DNA of 46,772 nt, taken from positions 1 to 46,772 of the forward strand of contig NZ_FOGW01000021.1 in NCBI RefSeq assembly GCF_900111325.1. Reading direction: 5' to 3'. The first letter of the stretch is position 1, and each line of letters starts with the position of its first letter. The position numbers and the translations under genes were made by a program. This DNA comes from Lachnobacterium bovis. Lineage in GTDB: Bacteria > Bacillota > Clostridia > Lachnospirales > Lachnospiraceae. The notes under the pieces are model-generated. The model saw only the letters and a list, made by a program, of their open reading frames with translations, had not been told where the DNA came from and ran no database searches. This document shows, piece by piece, positions 33,820-42,569 of this stretch.

Positions 33820-33852
33820 CAAAAAAAAAGTGGCCTTAACTAAGCCACTAAA
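33820..33852 (-). terminator. Terminator of the initiator tRNA
   Basis: On the minus strand AGTGGCTTAG pairs with the following GGCCACT, then T9. It stands 3 bases after the tRNA 3' end. Confidence 0.75.
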
Positions 33853-33854
33853 AG

Positions 33855-33927
33855 TTGCGGGAATAGGACTTGAACCTATAACCTTCGGGTTATGAGCCCG
33901 ACGAGCTTCCAATTGCTCCATCCCGCG
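33855..33927 (-). tRNA. Initiator tRNA-fMet (CAT)
   Basis: A full cloverleaf on the minus strand: acceptor CGCGGGA/TCCCGCA, D arm GAGC/GCTC, anticodon loop CTCATAA, T arm ATAGG/CCTAT with TTCAAGT. Initiator hallmarks are present: the C1:A72 mismatch and three G:C pairs in the anticodon stem (GGG/CCC). CCA is not encoded. 73 bases. Confidence 0.95.
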
Positions 33928-34002
33928 TCATCAACCTCAACAACTATATTGTACTACTTTATACTCAAACTGTCAACTTTGATTCAAAAATAAATTATAT
34001 AA

Positions 34003-34848
34003 CTATTTATTCTCTAATAAAGACTGATAGACATCTCTTTTTTTCATTCCTCTATCTTTAGCAACTTTTTTCATTGCCTCCTTATGATCAACGCCTTGTT
34101 TCTCATAATATTCCATATGTTCTTCGAGTGACATTTCTTTCCACTCGTCTTGTTTATCTTTAATTATATCTTCAAATTCGCGCCCTGCTATAACCATTAC
34201 ATATTCTCCACGAGGCGAATTATCTTTGTAGAACTCTAACAAATCATCAAATGTTGTCTTTATTTTTGTTTCATGCTTCTTTGTCAATTCCTTACATATT
34301 GTAAGATCACGATTTCCTAAGTATTCTCTTAGCTGTTCTAATGTTTTAACCAAATGATGTGGTGCTTCATAAATAATAATTGTTCGAGTTTCATTTTTTA
34401 ATTCTTCAAGCACCTGTACTCTTTGTTTCTTATCTCTTGGTAAAAAAGCTTCAAATGCAAATCTTCTTGTTTTTTGTCCTGACATAGTAAGAGCTGTAAC
34501 ACATGCAACCGCTCCTGGTAAGGATGTAACCGGAACCCCTTGTTCATAACATATTCTTACTATATCCTCCCCAGGATCTGAAATTCCTGGAGTTCCAGCG
34601 TCTGTTATCAACGCAATATTTTTTCCTTCTTTGAGTTTTTCTACCAAATAATATGCTTTTTCAATTTTATTAAACTCATGATAACTTGTCATAGGAGTTT
34701 TTATTTCAAAATGATTTAAAAGCTTAATTGAATTACGTGTATCTTCTGCTGCAATTAAATCTACTTCCTTTAAAGTTCTTAAAACTCTAAAAGTAATATC
34801 TTCTAAATTTCCAATTGGAGTCGCACATAAATATAATGTTCCTACCAT
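34003..34848 (-). CDS. rsmI: 16S rRNA (cytidine1402-2'-O)-methyltransferase
   Basis: A 281-residue tetrapyrrole-methylase-fold enzyme that methylates the ribose of C1402 in 16S rRNA. LYLCATPIGNLEDITFRVLRTL, AEDTRNSIKLLNHF, LITDAGTPGISDPGE and PGAVACVTALTMSG are characteristic. The C-terminal extension ends in a basic KKRDVYQSLLENK. It ends the conserved cluster that starts at 40771. Confidence 0.96.
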   Translation of the reverse strand: MVGTLYLCATPIGNLEDITFRVLRTLKEVDLIAAEDTRNSIKLLNHFEIKTPMTSYHEFNKIEKAYYLVEKLKEGKNIALITDAGTPGISDPGEDIVRICYEQGVPVTSLPGAVACVTALTMSGQKTRRFAFEAFLPRDKKQRVQVLEELKNETRTIIIYEAPHHLVKTLEQLREYLGNRDLTICKELTKKHETKIKTTFDDLLEFYKDNSPRGEYVMVIAGREFEDIIKDKQDEWKEMSLEEHMEYYEKQGVDHKEAMKKVAKDRGMKKRDVYQSLLENK

Positions 34849-34907
34849 ATGTTCTCTCTTTCTTACTAACTTTTCTCTTAATTTAGATATAATAAAAATG
34901 ATTACTT

Positions 34908-35651
34908 CTACTTATTATAAATATCTAAAATTTCCTGCGTATAACTTCCATCTTTGTTATACACAATTAGAGGCGGTTCAATTGTCATTCGACTCTTGGC
35001 ACCTCTTATTCCTTCTATTAGAACCATATTTGGTTCTTTATCTACGTAGGGATACACTAATCTCATTCTTTTTGGTTCGATTCTATATCTTACCATTTCA
35101 CTCAAGATTTCTGCTAACCTAAACGGTCTATGGACCATATATAGTTTTCCTTTAGGTTTAAGTAATCTAGCACTTTCTCGAAGCAAATCATTTAAATCAC
35201 ATAAAACTTCATGACGAGCAATAGTTTTTGCATCATTACCATTTTGTAATCCATGTTGTCCTATCATATATGGTGGATTAGATGTTACAACATCAAATGA
35301 GGCTGCTTGAAATTTTTCTGAAACATTTTTTATATCACCCTCAACAATATGAATCTTATCCTCTAAGCCATTTAACTGAACACTTCTGCTTGCCATATCT
35401 GCACTATCTTTTTGAATCTCGAGTCCATAAAATTCTTTTCCAAAACCTCTCGCTTCCATAAGTATTGGAATAATTCCTGTTCCCGTACCTAAATCAATTA
35501 CTCTAGCATTTTCTTTTGCCTTGGCGAATGCAGATAATAAAACTGCATCCATCCCAAAACAAAATCTATTTTTATCTTGAATTATTTTATATCCTTTTCT
35601 TTGTAAATCATCTACCCTTTCAGTTTCATGGATAAATGTATCATTTGTCAT
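34908..35651 (-). CDS. tRNA1(Val) A37 N6-methyltransferase-like protein (YabB/TrmN6)
   Basis: A 247-residue class I SAM-dependent methyltransferase: VIDLGTGTGIIPILM (motif I), FYGLEIQKD, DVVTSNPPYMIG (NPPY for amino-group methylation). Size and cluster position correspond to Bacillus YabB, which modifies A37 of tRNA1(Val) in the E. coli homologue. Substrate not proven here. Confidence 0.92.
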   Translation of the reverse strand: MTNDTFIHETERVDDLQRKGYKIIQDKNRFCFGMDAVLLSAFAKAKENARVIDLGTGTGIIPILMEARGFGKEFYGLEIQKDSADMASRSVQLNGLEDKIHIVEGDIKNVSEKFQAASFDVVTSNPPYMIGQHGLQNGNDAKTIARHEVLCDLNDLLRESARLLKPKGKLYMVHRPFRLAEILSEMVRYRIEPKRMRLVYPYVDKEPNMVLIEGIRGAKSRMTIEPPLIVYNKDGSYTQEILDIYNK

Positions 35652-35658
35652 TGTTTAT

Positions 35659-37188
35659 TTAATCCTCTCGCTTGTTACTACGATAATTTTTCTTGTTTTT
35701 TCCATGATAATCTTTCTTACCACGTCTTGAAGATTTATTATTCTTTGAAAAATTCTCGTTTGAATCATCGTTTTTTCTTCCATTATGGTTTGGATTCTTA
35801 CGATAACGATGTTTTGTTTTATTTGGTGCAAAATCATTTTCTTCTCTACTCTGATAATTTTTATCCCATGGATTATGATATCCGCCATTAGTATTATCAG
35901 AATCTGAGTTTTTACGATCTTGCCTCATATTTTTATTTTTTGATCGATGATCGCCTCTTGCTTTTTTTCTTGAATGACGCTTTTTATTATCTTCTGAAAA
36001 GATTTTAGCTTCTTCTTCGAAAATTTCATTATTCTGTGAAACTTTCACTGATTCTTCCTTTTTAGATTCTTTATTATTTTCTTGTTGGCTAAGTACTACT
36101 TTTTCATTCTTTACAGAGTCATTGAATAATCTTCCTTCATTTTTACGTTTTTTATCAAAAGTAGCTTTATTCTCTTCACCTTTATCAGCTTTCTTTTCAG
36201 TTTTTTTATCATTATCATTCGAATTCTTATTATCTGCAAAATTTTCTTTTTTGCGCTCTTGTTTTTTCTCTTGATAATTCTTCTTTCCTGAATTTTCAAC
36301 AATGTCTGTTCCTTCATCTTCTAATTGTTTTAATTCAGCTAACTCTTCTTCTGTAACTTTTACAGCTTTTTTTCTAGATGGCTTAAATGAGATTTCATCA
36401 ACTTTATACTCTCTTAATTCTTTCACATCACCATTTTCTACTAAAACTTTTACAGTTTGTCGCAAGACACTCATTCCTGTAACTTCACCTTTAAATCCAT
36501 CAAAAGTTGTTACACTATCACCTACCACTGGCAATTTACTGTTCAAGTATTCATATGTTTCCTGCTCATTTTTTAAGCAACACATAAGTCTTCCACATAC
36601 ACCTGAAATTTTTGCTGGATTAAGAGATAAATTCTGTTCTTTTGCCATTTTAATTGAAACTGGTGCAAAATCAAATAGGAATGTTTTACAACATAATTCT
36701 CTGCCACAGATTCCCATTCCACCCATGATTTTTGCCTCATCACGTACACCTATCTGTCTTAGCTCAATTCGTGTTCTAAAAATTGCTGCTAAATCTTTTA
36801 CAAGCTCTCTAAAGTCAATTCTTCCATCCGCTGTAAAATAAAACAACAATTTATTATTATCAAAAGTGTACTCTGCATCAACTAATTTCATGTCTAATCC
36901 ATGCTTTTCTATCTTTTCTTTACAAATTTTAAATGCTTCTTTTTCTTTTCTTCTGTTTTCCTCTACGATTACGTCATCTTCTTCTGTCGCAATCCTAATA
37001 ACGGGTTTTAATGGTTGAACAACTTTGTCATCCTCTACTTCTCTATTCCCCAATAGAACTGTACCCATTTCAATTCCTCTTGCTGTTTCTACTATTACAT
37101 GCATTGGAGGTTCTAATTGAAAACCTGCTGTCGAGAAATAATAAATTTTCCCCGCATTTCTAAACCTAATACCTACTATTTCTGTCAT
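35659..37188 (-). CDS. RicT (YaaT/PSP1 domain) with a long charged C-terminal tail
   Basis: A 509-residue protein whose first 285 or so residues are RicT: GIRFRNAGKIYYFS, the PSP1 domain, and six conserved Cys (161, 166, 167, 198, 203, 204) that in Bacillus hold an iron-sulfur cluster of the RicAFT complex, which acts with RNase Y in mRNA maturation. Known RicT is about 275 residues; here about 210 more follow, almost only Lys, Asn, Asp, Glu, Arg and Ser, disordered, ending in RGKKDYHGKNKK-type basic motifs that could bind RNA. One base separates it from holB. The RicA and RicF partners are not in the window. Confidence 0.92.
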   Translation of the reverse strand: MTEIVGIRFRNAGKIYYFSTAGFQLEPPMHVIVETARGIEMGTVLLGNREVEDDKVVQPLKPVIRIATEEDDVIVEENRRKEKEAFKICKEKIEKHGLDMKLVDAEYTFDNNKLLFYFTADGRIDFRELVKDLAAIFRTRIELRQIGVRDEAKIMGGMGICGRELCCKTFLFDFAPVSIKMAKEQNLSLNPAKISGVCGRLMCCLKNEQETYEYLNSKLPVVGDSVTTFDGFKGEVTGMSVLRQTVKVLVENGDVKELREYKVDEISFKPSRKKAVKVTEEELAELKQLEDEGTDIVENSGKKNYQEKKQERKKENFADNKNSNDNDKKTEKKADKGEENKATFDKKRKNEGRLFNDSVKNEKVVLSQQENNKESKKEESVKVSQNNEIFEEEAKIFSEDNKKRHSRKKARGDHRSKNKNMRQDRKNSDSDNTNGGYHNPWDKNYQSREENDFAPNKTKHRYRKNPNHNGRKNDDSNENFSKNNKSSRRGKKDYHGKNKKNYRSNKRED

Positions 37189-37189
37189 T

Positions 37190-38179
37190 TTAATTCTCCT
37201 TAATTGTAAGTAGCAACAATTCTATAACCAAGTCAAAATTCACGTTTGCTCTTATTCTCATTTTTGCTTTTTCAAGCGCATTTATGATTTCTTCAATTCC
37301 AGCATATGAATGTTTTGAAACTTGTTTTTTTATTTCGTAAACTTCCTCTTTAAAAATTAAGCCATTTACATCTCCTGTTGCTTTAAAAAACAATAAATCC
37401 CTATACCATGTTATCATTAAATCAAAGTAATCACCGATTTCTAATTTATATTCTGCAATTTTTTTTACAGCTTGACCCATTTCATATAAATCGATGTCAC
37501 CTATTCTTTTAACGAGTTGTAAAACCGATGTCTTTAACTCATTGAATTCTTGTGATTTTGCAAGTTGAATTGCTTTTCCAACGTTTCCTTGTGAAAAAGC
37601 TGCGCATACTTCAGCTTGATAATCTGGAACTTTATAAGTTTTCATAAGATAATCTACAATTACATCTTTTCTTACAACTTTAATATCTAATTTTATACAT
37701 CTTGATAATATCGTTGGTAAAAATAAATCTGCATTGGTGGTTAATAAAATTATAATTGCATAAGCTGGTGGTTCTTCGATTGTTTTTAACAAAGCATTTT
37801 GTGATTGAATATTCATTTTTTCTGCTTCATCAATTATATAAATTTTATACTTACTATTGTATGGTTTAATCGCTATATCATTATTAAGTTGTAATCGAAT
37901 ATCATCAACACTTATCGTATTTGGTTTATCGTGATTTACATAAATTACATCTGGATGATTATGTCCGATAACCTGCTTACAAGAATGGCACTCTAAACAT
38001 CCTTCTGTGTCATTATTTTCACACATGAGCGCTAACGCAAACGCTTCTGCTAGCATTCTCTTTCCTGAATAATCTGGTCCATTTAAAATATATGCATGCG
38101 ATACTTTATCTAATTTAATCGCATTTTGTAAATGTTCCACTATTTTTTCATGCCCAACTATATCTTTAAATCCAGCCAT
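37190..38179 (-). CDS. holB: DNA polymerase III delta' subunit
   Basis: A 329-residue clamp-loader subunit. KIVEHLQNAIKLDKVSHAYILNGPDYSGKRMLAEAFA is the degenerate Walker A region, followed by a Cys-rich zinc loop (CENNDTEGCLECHSCKQ), IYIIDEAEKMNIQSQNALLKTIEEPP and TILSRCIKLD. It precedes ricT by one base, as in Bacillus (holB-yaaT). Confidence 0.94.
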   Translation of the reverse strand: MAGFKDIVGHEKIVEHLQNAIKLDKVSHAYILNGPDYSGKRMLAEAFALALMCENNDTEGCLECHSCKQVIGHNHPDVIYVNHDKPNTISVDDIRLQLNNDIAIKPYNSKYKIYIIDEAEKMNIQSQNALLKTIEEPPAYAIIILLTTNADLFLPTILSRCIKLDIKVVRKDVIVDYLMKTYKVPDYQAEVCAAFSQGNVGKAIQLAKSQEFNELKTSVLQLVKRIGDIDLYEMGQAVKKIAEYKLEIGDYFDLMITWYRDLLFFKATGDVNGLIFKEEVYEIKKQVSKHSYAGIEEIINALEKAKMRIRANVNFDLVIELLLLTIKEN

Positions 38180-38224
38180 AATAATACCTACCTATTCCAC
38201 TACTTTAAGATCTCCTCAGCAGAA

Positions 38225-38674
38225 TTATGTTAAAATATCCAGCAATAAACCTTCAATTTCTCCTATTCTTCCAAGAATTTCTATATGATTTGTTTCATCT
38301 TTTACTAACTCACTTGCTAATTCATCAAGATTTTCATCTATTAGTTTAATAATTCCATATACTCTATGTCTGCCTTTTCTATCTAAAAAATTTTCTCTTG
38401 AAAATTTATGTGATCGATACACAACTTCGTTAAGAAAGTCTTTTATCATTCCACGATATCTTTTCATATCACGAATATCCATATGCTGCGCAATCCTATT
38501 ACCCTGTGCAGTAATATCGTTTAATAGAGTTTCTATTCTCTGCTGCAATTGTGCATCATCTATTGCACTTGATAATGTAAATTTAAAAGTTCCATCTGTA
38601 TTTTCAACTTTAACAGTATCAGGAACCTGTGAAACTTGTTGCAAATTATTAACCTTGATATCCAAAATTCTCAC
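38225..38674 (-). CDS. YaaR-family protein (DUF327)
   Basis: A 149-residue, mainly helical protein with the family core RYRGMIKDFLNEVVYRSHKFSRENFLDRKGRHRVYGIIKLIDENLDELASEL. Found next to holB in Bacillus and many clostridia; function unknown. It starts 45 bases before holB. Confidence 0.88.
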   Translation of the reverse strand: MRILDIKVNNLQQVSQVPDTVKVENTDGTFKFTLSSAIDDAQLQQRIETLLNDITAQGNRIAQHMDIRDMKRYRGMIKDFLNEVVYRSHKFSRENFLDRKGRHRVYGIIKLIDENLDELASELVKDETNHIEILGRIGEIEGLLLDILT

Positions 38675-38735
38675 CTCACTTATTTAAATAATAATTACTT
38701 AAATATTTCTGAGAAGCAAATATTTTTGCCAAAGT

Positions 38736-39323
38736 TTATTTATTATTATTAATATATGAAATTATTTCTTCTACCGTATTTTTTAAATTTTTATTTGTAA
38801 AAACCTTATCCACCTTTGCATTTTTTAGATTTTCTTTAGAAAAATCCTTTTGATCTGCTAGAAATCTTCGACACATTTCCTCATAATGTGGTGTACGTTG
38901 TTTTTTCTCTCTTCCAAGCGCGCGAGTAAGCCTTTCACCATCTTCTACTTCTATGTATATCGGAATAACTTTACTCGTGCCATAATATCTTCTTAGCGAA
39001 ATAAAAGTTTCTAGCGTACCAATCAATAAGTAACTATTTTTATCTAAATCAATCTGTCCATCATCAGCTGTAAAATATTTCCAAATTCCATGAACAGTAT
39101 TATATTCACGTATTTCAATTATCTTATTTTCTTTATTTAATTGTGTTACTCTTTCTTCATCACAAAAAAAGTATTCTCTACCATTTTCTTCGCCAACTCT
39201 AATTGGTCTTGTTGTATATGGTATGATTTTTTTGATATTAAAGTCTTTTCTATTTAATAAAGTTTGGTAAATAGTATCTTTACCAGTTGAACTTTTTCCC
39301 ATGATACAAAAAATTTTATTCAT
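38736..39323 (-). CDS. Guanylate-kinase-like P-loop protein
   Basis: A 195-residue protein with Walker A GKSSTGKDT (9-17) and the GMP-kinase pattern IIPYTTRPIRVGEENGREYFF (near 34-54). It differs from housekeeping Gmk in the P-loop (GxSGxGKST is usual) and in the lid (ALGREKKQRTPHYEEMCRR near 140). In the Bacillus cluster thymidylate kinase occupies this place. It may act on GMP or another (d)NMP, or be regulatory; a true gmk is expected elsewhere in the genome. Confidence 0.8.
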   Translation of the reverse strand: MNKIFCIMGKSSTGKDTIYQTLLNRKDFNIKKIIPYTTRPIRVGEENGREYFFCDEERVTQLNKENKIIEIREYNTVHGIWKYFTADDGQIDLDKNSYLLIGTLETFISLRRYYGTSKVIPIYIEVEDGERLTRALGREKKQRTPHYEEMCRRFLADQKDFSKENLKNAKVDKVFTNKNLKNTVEEIISYINNNK

Positions 39324-39349
39324 ATTCTTGCCCTTTAAGTATAATATAG

Positions 39350-40771
39350 TTATTTTGTAATGACAACTTCAATTCCATCTAAATGAGATAGTCCACAAAC
39401 ATTTAGTTTCATTTCAATACAATTTTTAATATTATTAATCATATCTGCTGATATAATTTCTCCAGGAACTAAAAGTGGTATTCCTGGCGGGTATAAAAAT
39501 ACATAATCTTTAGAAATTTTCCCAATTGAATCATCTAAACTTATTTCTTTAGATTCTGATTCATCCGCTTCAAATATCTCTAAAGCCTTTTCATTTGAAA
39601 TATATATTTTTCTCACAAAATCATTATTATTTTGTTTATTATTTTCGCTATCATCAATGTATTTTTTATCTATTTCATTTAGAGCAAATGCTAATCTGTC
39701 AAATCCTTCCTTAGTATCTAAAAGACTTGTCATTGCCACTACATAATTTCCTGAGCACATTTCCATTTGTAAATGATACTCTTCTAGTAATATATTATAT
39801 AATTCTACTCCAGTTAAATTAGTTTTTCCTGTGAAGATAAGAATTTTTCCAAAATCAAAACCAAATACTTCTTCATTTGAAAAATCCTCTCTTTTTATAA
39901 TTTTTAGATTTTTAACATTTTTAACGTCATTGTAGAACATATTTAATTTATCTGCATAATCTTTAAATAAACGAACCCTATCGTTTTTAATCATTAATAA
40001 ACTTTTTTCTATTCCTGACATCAAAATATATGAAGGTGAACTTGTCTCATATATTCCTAAAAATTTCTTTACTTTACTGATATCAACGCGATTGCTGCAA
40101 ACATGAAGAAGTGCTGTTTGTGTAAATGCTGCCAGTGTTTTATGAACACTTACTATAACTATATCTGCACCTAATTTCACTGCATTTTCTGGGAAATCCT
40201 CGGAAAATCCAAAATGTGCCCCATGTGCTTCATCTACAATAAGAACTGCTCCATATTTATGTGTTATTTCTGCAATTTGTTTAACATCAGAAACAATTCC
40301 ATCATATGTAGGAGAAGTTATCACAACCACTTTTATAGAGTTATTATTTTTTAATTCTTTTTCTATTTGTTGTGGACTTATGCTTCCCTGTAATCCCATT
40401 TTTGTAACCTCTGGCATAACATAAGTTGCCTTAAGTTCCCTCAAAAAAATACTATTATACACGGCCTTGTGAGAATTTCTTGCCACTAATATTTCTCCAC
40501 CCTTATCAACTGCTGCAGAAATAGCTGATAAAATTCCACAGGTACTTCCATTTATAAGATAAAACGTCTCTTTTGCACCATATAATTTAGCTGCCATATC
40601 TTGAGATTCTTTTATAATATCACATGCTTCATGCAAATTATCAAATCCCTCAATTTCAGTTATATCTATTTCATATGGATTAACGAATCCGATATTTTTT
40701 CTCTTATGACCTGGCATATGAAAAGGATAATAATTGCTATCCTTATATTTAACTAACTTGTCGTATAACAT
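39350..40771 (-). CDS. Orn/Lys/Arg decarboxylase family protein (YaaO/SpeA-like)
   Basis: A 473-residue PLP enzyme of fold type I. PFHMPGHKR (17-24), NGSTCGILSAI (74-84), VVITSPTYDGIVSD (149-162), IVDEAHGAH (178-186) and SVHKTLAAFTQ with the PLP-binding Lys211 are intact; the C-terminal domain has YPPGIPLLVPGE. The short form without a wing domain matches Bacillus YaaO/SpeA. Arginine, lysine or ornithine are possible substrates; sequence does not decide. It lies 26 bases before the kinase-like gene. Confidence 0.92.
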   Translation of the reverse strand: MLYDKLVKYKDSNYYPFHMPGHKRKNIGFVNPYEIDITEIEGFDNLHEACDIIKESQDMAAKLYGAKETFYLINGSTCGILSAISAAVDKGGEILVARNSHKAVYNSIFLRELKATYVMPEVTKMGLQGSISPQQIEKELKNNNSIKVVVITSPTYDGIVSDVKQIAEITHKYGAVLIVDEAHGAHFGFSEDFPENAVKLGADIVIVSVHKTLAAFTQTALLHVCSNRVDISKVKKFLGIYETSSPSYILMSGIEKSLLMIKNDRVRLFKDYADKLNMFYNDVKNVKNLKIIKREDFSNEEVFGFDFGKILIFTGKTNLTGVELYNILLEEYHLQMEMCSGNYVVAMTSLLDTKEGFDRLAFALNEIDKKYIDDSENNKQNNNDFVRKIYISNEKALEIFEADESESKEISLDDSIGKISKDYVFLYPPGIPLLVPGEIISADMINNIKNCIEMKLNVCGLSHLDGIEVVITK

Positions 40772-40845
40772 ATTTTTTCCTTTCGTATCTTTGGTTCATA
40801 CTTTTACTATTATAACATTTTTTAACTAAGAATGAGCAAAATCTT

Positions 40846-41775
40846 TTAACCTAGGAACCTATTAAGATCTGGCATCCAATCCTTTACTAAAATTTCATTT
40901 TTACAATATGCCGTCCATATCGGTTCTATAAAATTTAATATTCTTTCTATCGCAATTTCCCACGAATCAGATTTTAGTTTTTTATTACTCAGATACTTAT
41001 CCCATCTTTTTTTCATATATGCATATTTTTTATATTCTTTTAGTTTGCTAAAATATTGCATATTTTTTATCCTGTCATTTATGTTATTTTTTGCATAATC
41101 TATAAGATGCATTCCACTCAATGTATCTCTTTTTAAAATTTCATTCAAAATATAATAATATTCCATACTATCAATTAGTTCTAATTTTCCTACTATTTCA
41201 AACATATTATCTACAACAATTCGTTCTTTCGGATATATTAATATATCAACTTTATCCTTATTATCAAGAAAACTATATTCATACGCTAGATACTCTTTTT
41301 TTTGAACACTATCAAATAACGGTCTAATATGTACTGTAATCGGAATAATCATTTGTTCATATACAGCTTCTAAATTCCATTGAACATCATCTTCTTGAAA
41401 ATAGAATTCTGCATTCCATTTTATTTCACTATATTTATTATTTTTCATTATATTAATAAGCATCTTTTTTGCAAAAACGACATCTAAATCTGCACAACAT
41501 AGTTCCTCTTTGGGATTTTTTCCTTTAAATGTTGTCTTTTTTTTATTTTTAATATTATTTTTAATATAATAAAAATTCAAACTTTCTCTCTCTGTATTTG
41601 AGTCAAAACTCATAATAAACGGGTTCACAAAATAAAGATTTTCGTTGTACTCAGATTCGTAAATTCTACTTATTATTTCTTCTATTGCAAAATATCTTAA
41701 TGCCATAGTATAGTTCAAATTAAGCTTTCCACTTTTTTCTTTAATCCTAGTATTCTTTTCCACACCAATCTTCAT
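40846..41775 (-). CDS. Divergent AbiEii-like protein, putative partner of the AbiEi-type antitoxin
   Basis: A 309-residue protein. NYTMALRYFAIEEIISRIYESEYNENLYF (21-49) resembles the opening helix of AbiEii nucleotidyltransferase toxins (RYamErfLyRLs.S.y.d.FvLKGG). The next residues should be the GG/GS of the nucleotidyltransferase motif; here they are Asn51-Pro52, and a clear DxD is lacking at the usual distance (a D96-L-D98 occurs later). The C-terminal half is helical with LIDSMEYYYILNEIL. It follows an AbiEi-like gene by 94 bases, the order of type IV toxin-antitoxin pairs. It is either an inactive relative or a much diverged family; the call is tentative. Confidence 0.5.
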   Translation of the reverse strand: MKIGVEKNTRIKEKSGKLNLNYTMALRYFAIEEIISRIYESEYNENLYFVNPFIMSFDSNTERESLNFYYIKNNIKNKKKTTFKGKNPKEELCCADLDVVFAKKMLINIMKNNKYSEIKWNAEFYFQEDDVQWNLEAVYEQMIIPITVHIRPLFDSVQKKEYLAYEYSFLDNKDKVDILIYPKERIVVDNMFEIVGKLELIDSMEYYYILNEILKRDTLSGMHLIDYAKNNINDRIKNMQYFSKLKEYKKYAYMKKRWDKYLSNKKLKSDSWEIAIERILNFIEPIWTAYCKNEILVKDWMPDLNRFLG

Positions 41776-41869
41776 TTGTCCACCCCTTTTTGTTTATTAA
41801 TACATTCTCCTTTTATTTATCAACAATACGATTTATATAAACCCTCTTTTTCCCCTTATAAAATTAGGT

Positions 41870-42496
41870 TTATATCCAAATTCCTATCATTGTTTGTACT
41901 TTTCTAAGGACTTTTCTTTTTCGAGCATATTCCATCAAACGACAAATATCTTTGTCTTCATCTGATATATACGACTGTAAGCACTCTTTAAAATCCTGTC
42001 TTTCTAACTTTCCCTCATATTTTAAACAATCACATATTAATCTTTCTTTATCATATATTTGAAATTTTTGACCTTCTATTTCAATTTCAGTACTACCTAG
42101 TTCAAGCACTTCAGGTTCTGTATAATATGGAATGACCCTTGGATAATCCAATTTAAATCTCGACTTCGAAGTATTTTTATTTATTGCAATTGACCATCCA
42201 TATGGTTTTCTTGAAATATATCCATATGCATACAATGCACTTTCCATGCACAGTCTCCCATCTGGAAAAAGCTTTGCTACTAATTCTGTTTCAGAAAATC
42301 TATCTATTTTATCTGTATAATACCCATTTTTTATTCTAACTATTTCTCCTAAATCTACAAAATCTAATATAATTCTATAATCAATCCCTAATGTCATTAA
42401 ATCTTCTTTTTTTGCAATTCCCCCCTCTTCTTCAATAAAATCTTTTACTTTTATAAGTAGTTCTTTTCGCCTTTTCACACTTTCACTATTTGTCAT
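41870..42496 (-). CDS. AbiEi-like antitoxin / winged-helix regulator
   Basis: About 208 residues from ATG 42496, which has GGAAG 4 bases upstream and GGAG slightly further; the frame extends to 42553 but that part overlaps the promoter. The N-terminal winged helix (about 10-65: VKDFIEEEGGIAKKEDLMTLGIDYRIILDFVDLGEIVRIKNGYY) and the AbiEi-like domain (CMESALYAYGYIS..., PRVIPYYTEPEVLELGSTEIEIEGQKFQIYDKERLICDCLKY) are recognisable. AbiEi proteins repress their own operon and neutralise AbiEii. A 9-base inverted repeat (ATATAAACC/GGTTTATAT) spans its stop codon and the gap to the next gene. Confidence 0.72.
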   Translation of the reverse strand: MTNSESVKRRKELLIKVKDFIEEEGGIAKKEDLMTLGIDYRIILDFVDLGEIVRIKNGYYTDKIDRFSETELVAKLFPDGRLCMESALYAYGYISRKPYGWSIAINKNTSKSRFKLDYPRVIPYYTEPEVLELGSTEIEIEGQKFQIYDKERLICDCLKYEGKLERQDFKECLQSYISDEDKDICRLMEYARKRKVLRKVQTMIGIWI

Positions 42497-42524
42497 TTTC
42501 TTCCGCTCCAATACTTTTTCTTTT

Positions 42525-42553
42525 ATAATAACTTTTTTAAGTTGTATAGTCAA
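42525..42553 (-). promoter_or_regulatory. Promoter of the AbiE-like operon
   Basis: On the minus strand TTGACT (42553-42548), 17-base spacer, TATTAT (42530-42525). The spacer contains the inverted repeat AACTT-AAAA-AAGTT, a candidate operator for the winged-helix protein. Confidence 0.6.
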
Positions 42554-42569
42554 TTACTCTTTTTAGGGC

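Noticed and set aside
35655..36317. Additional open frames on both strands within the ricT tail
   Set aside because: They arise from the low-complexity Lys/Asn-rich coding sequence and have no ribosome sites.
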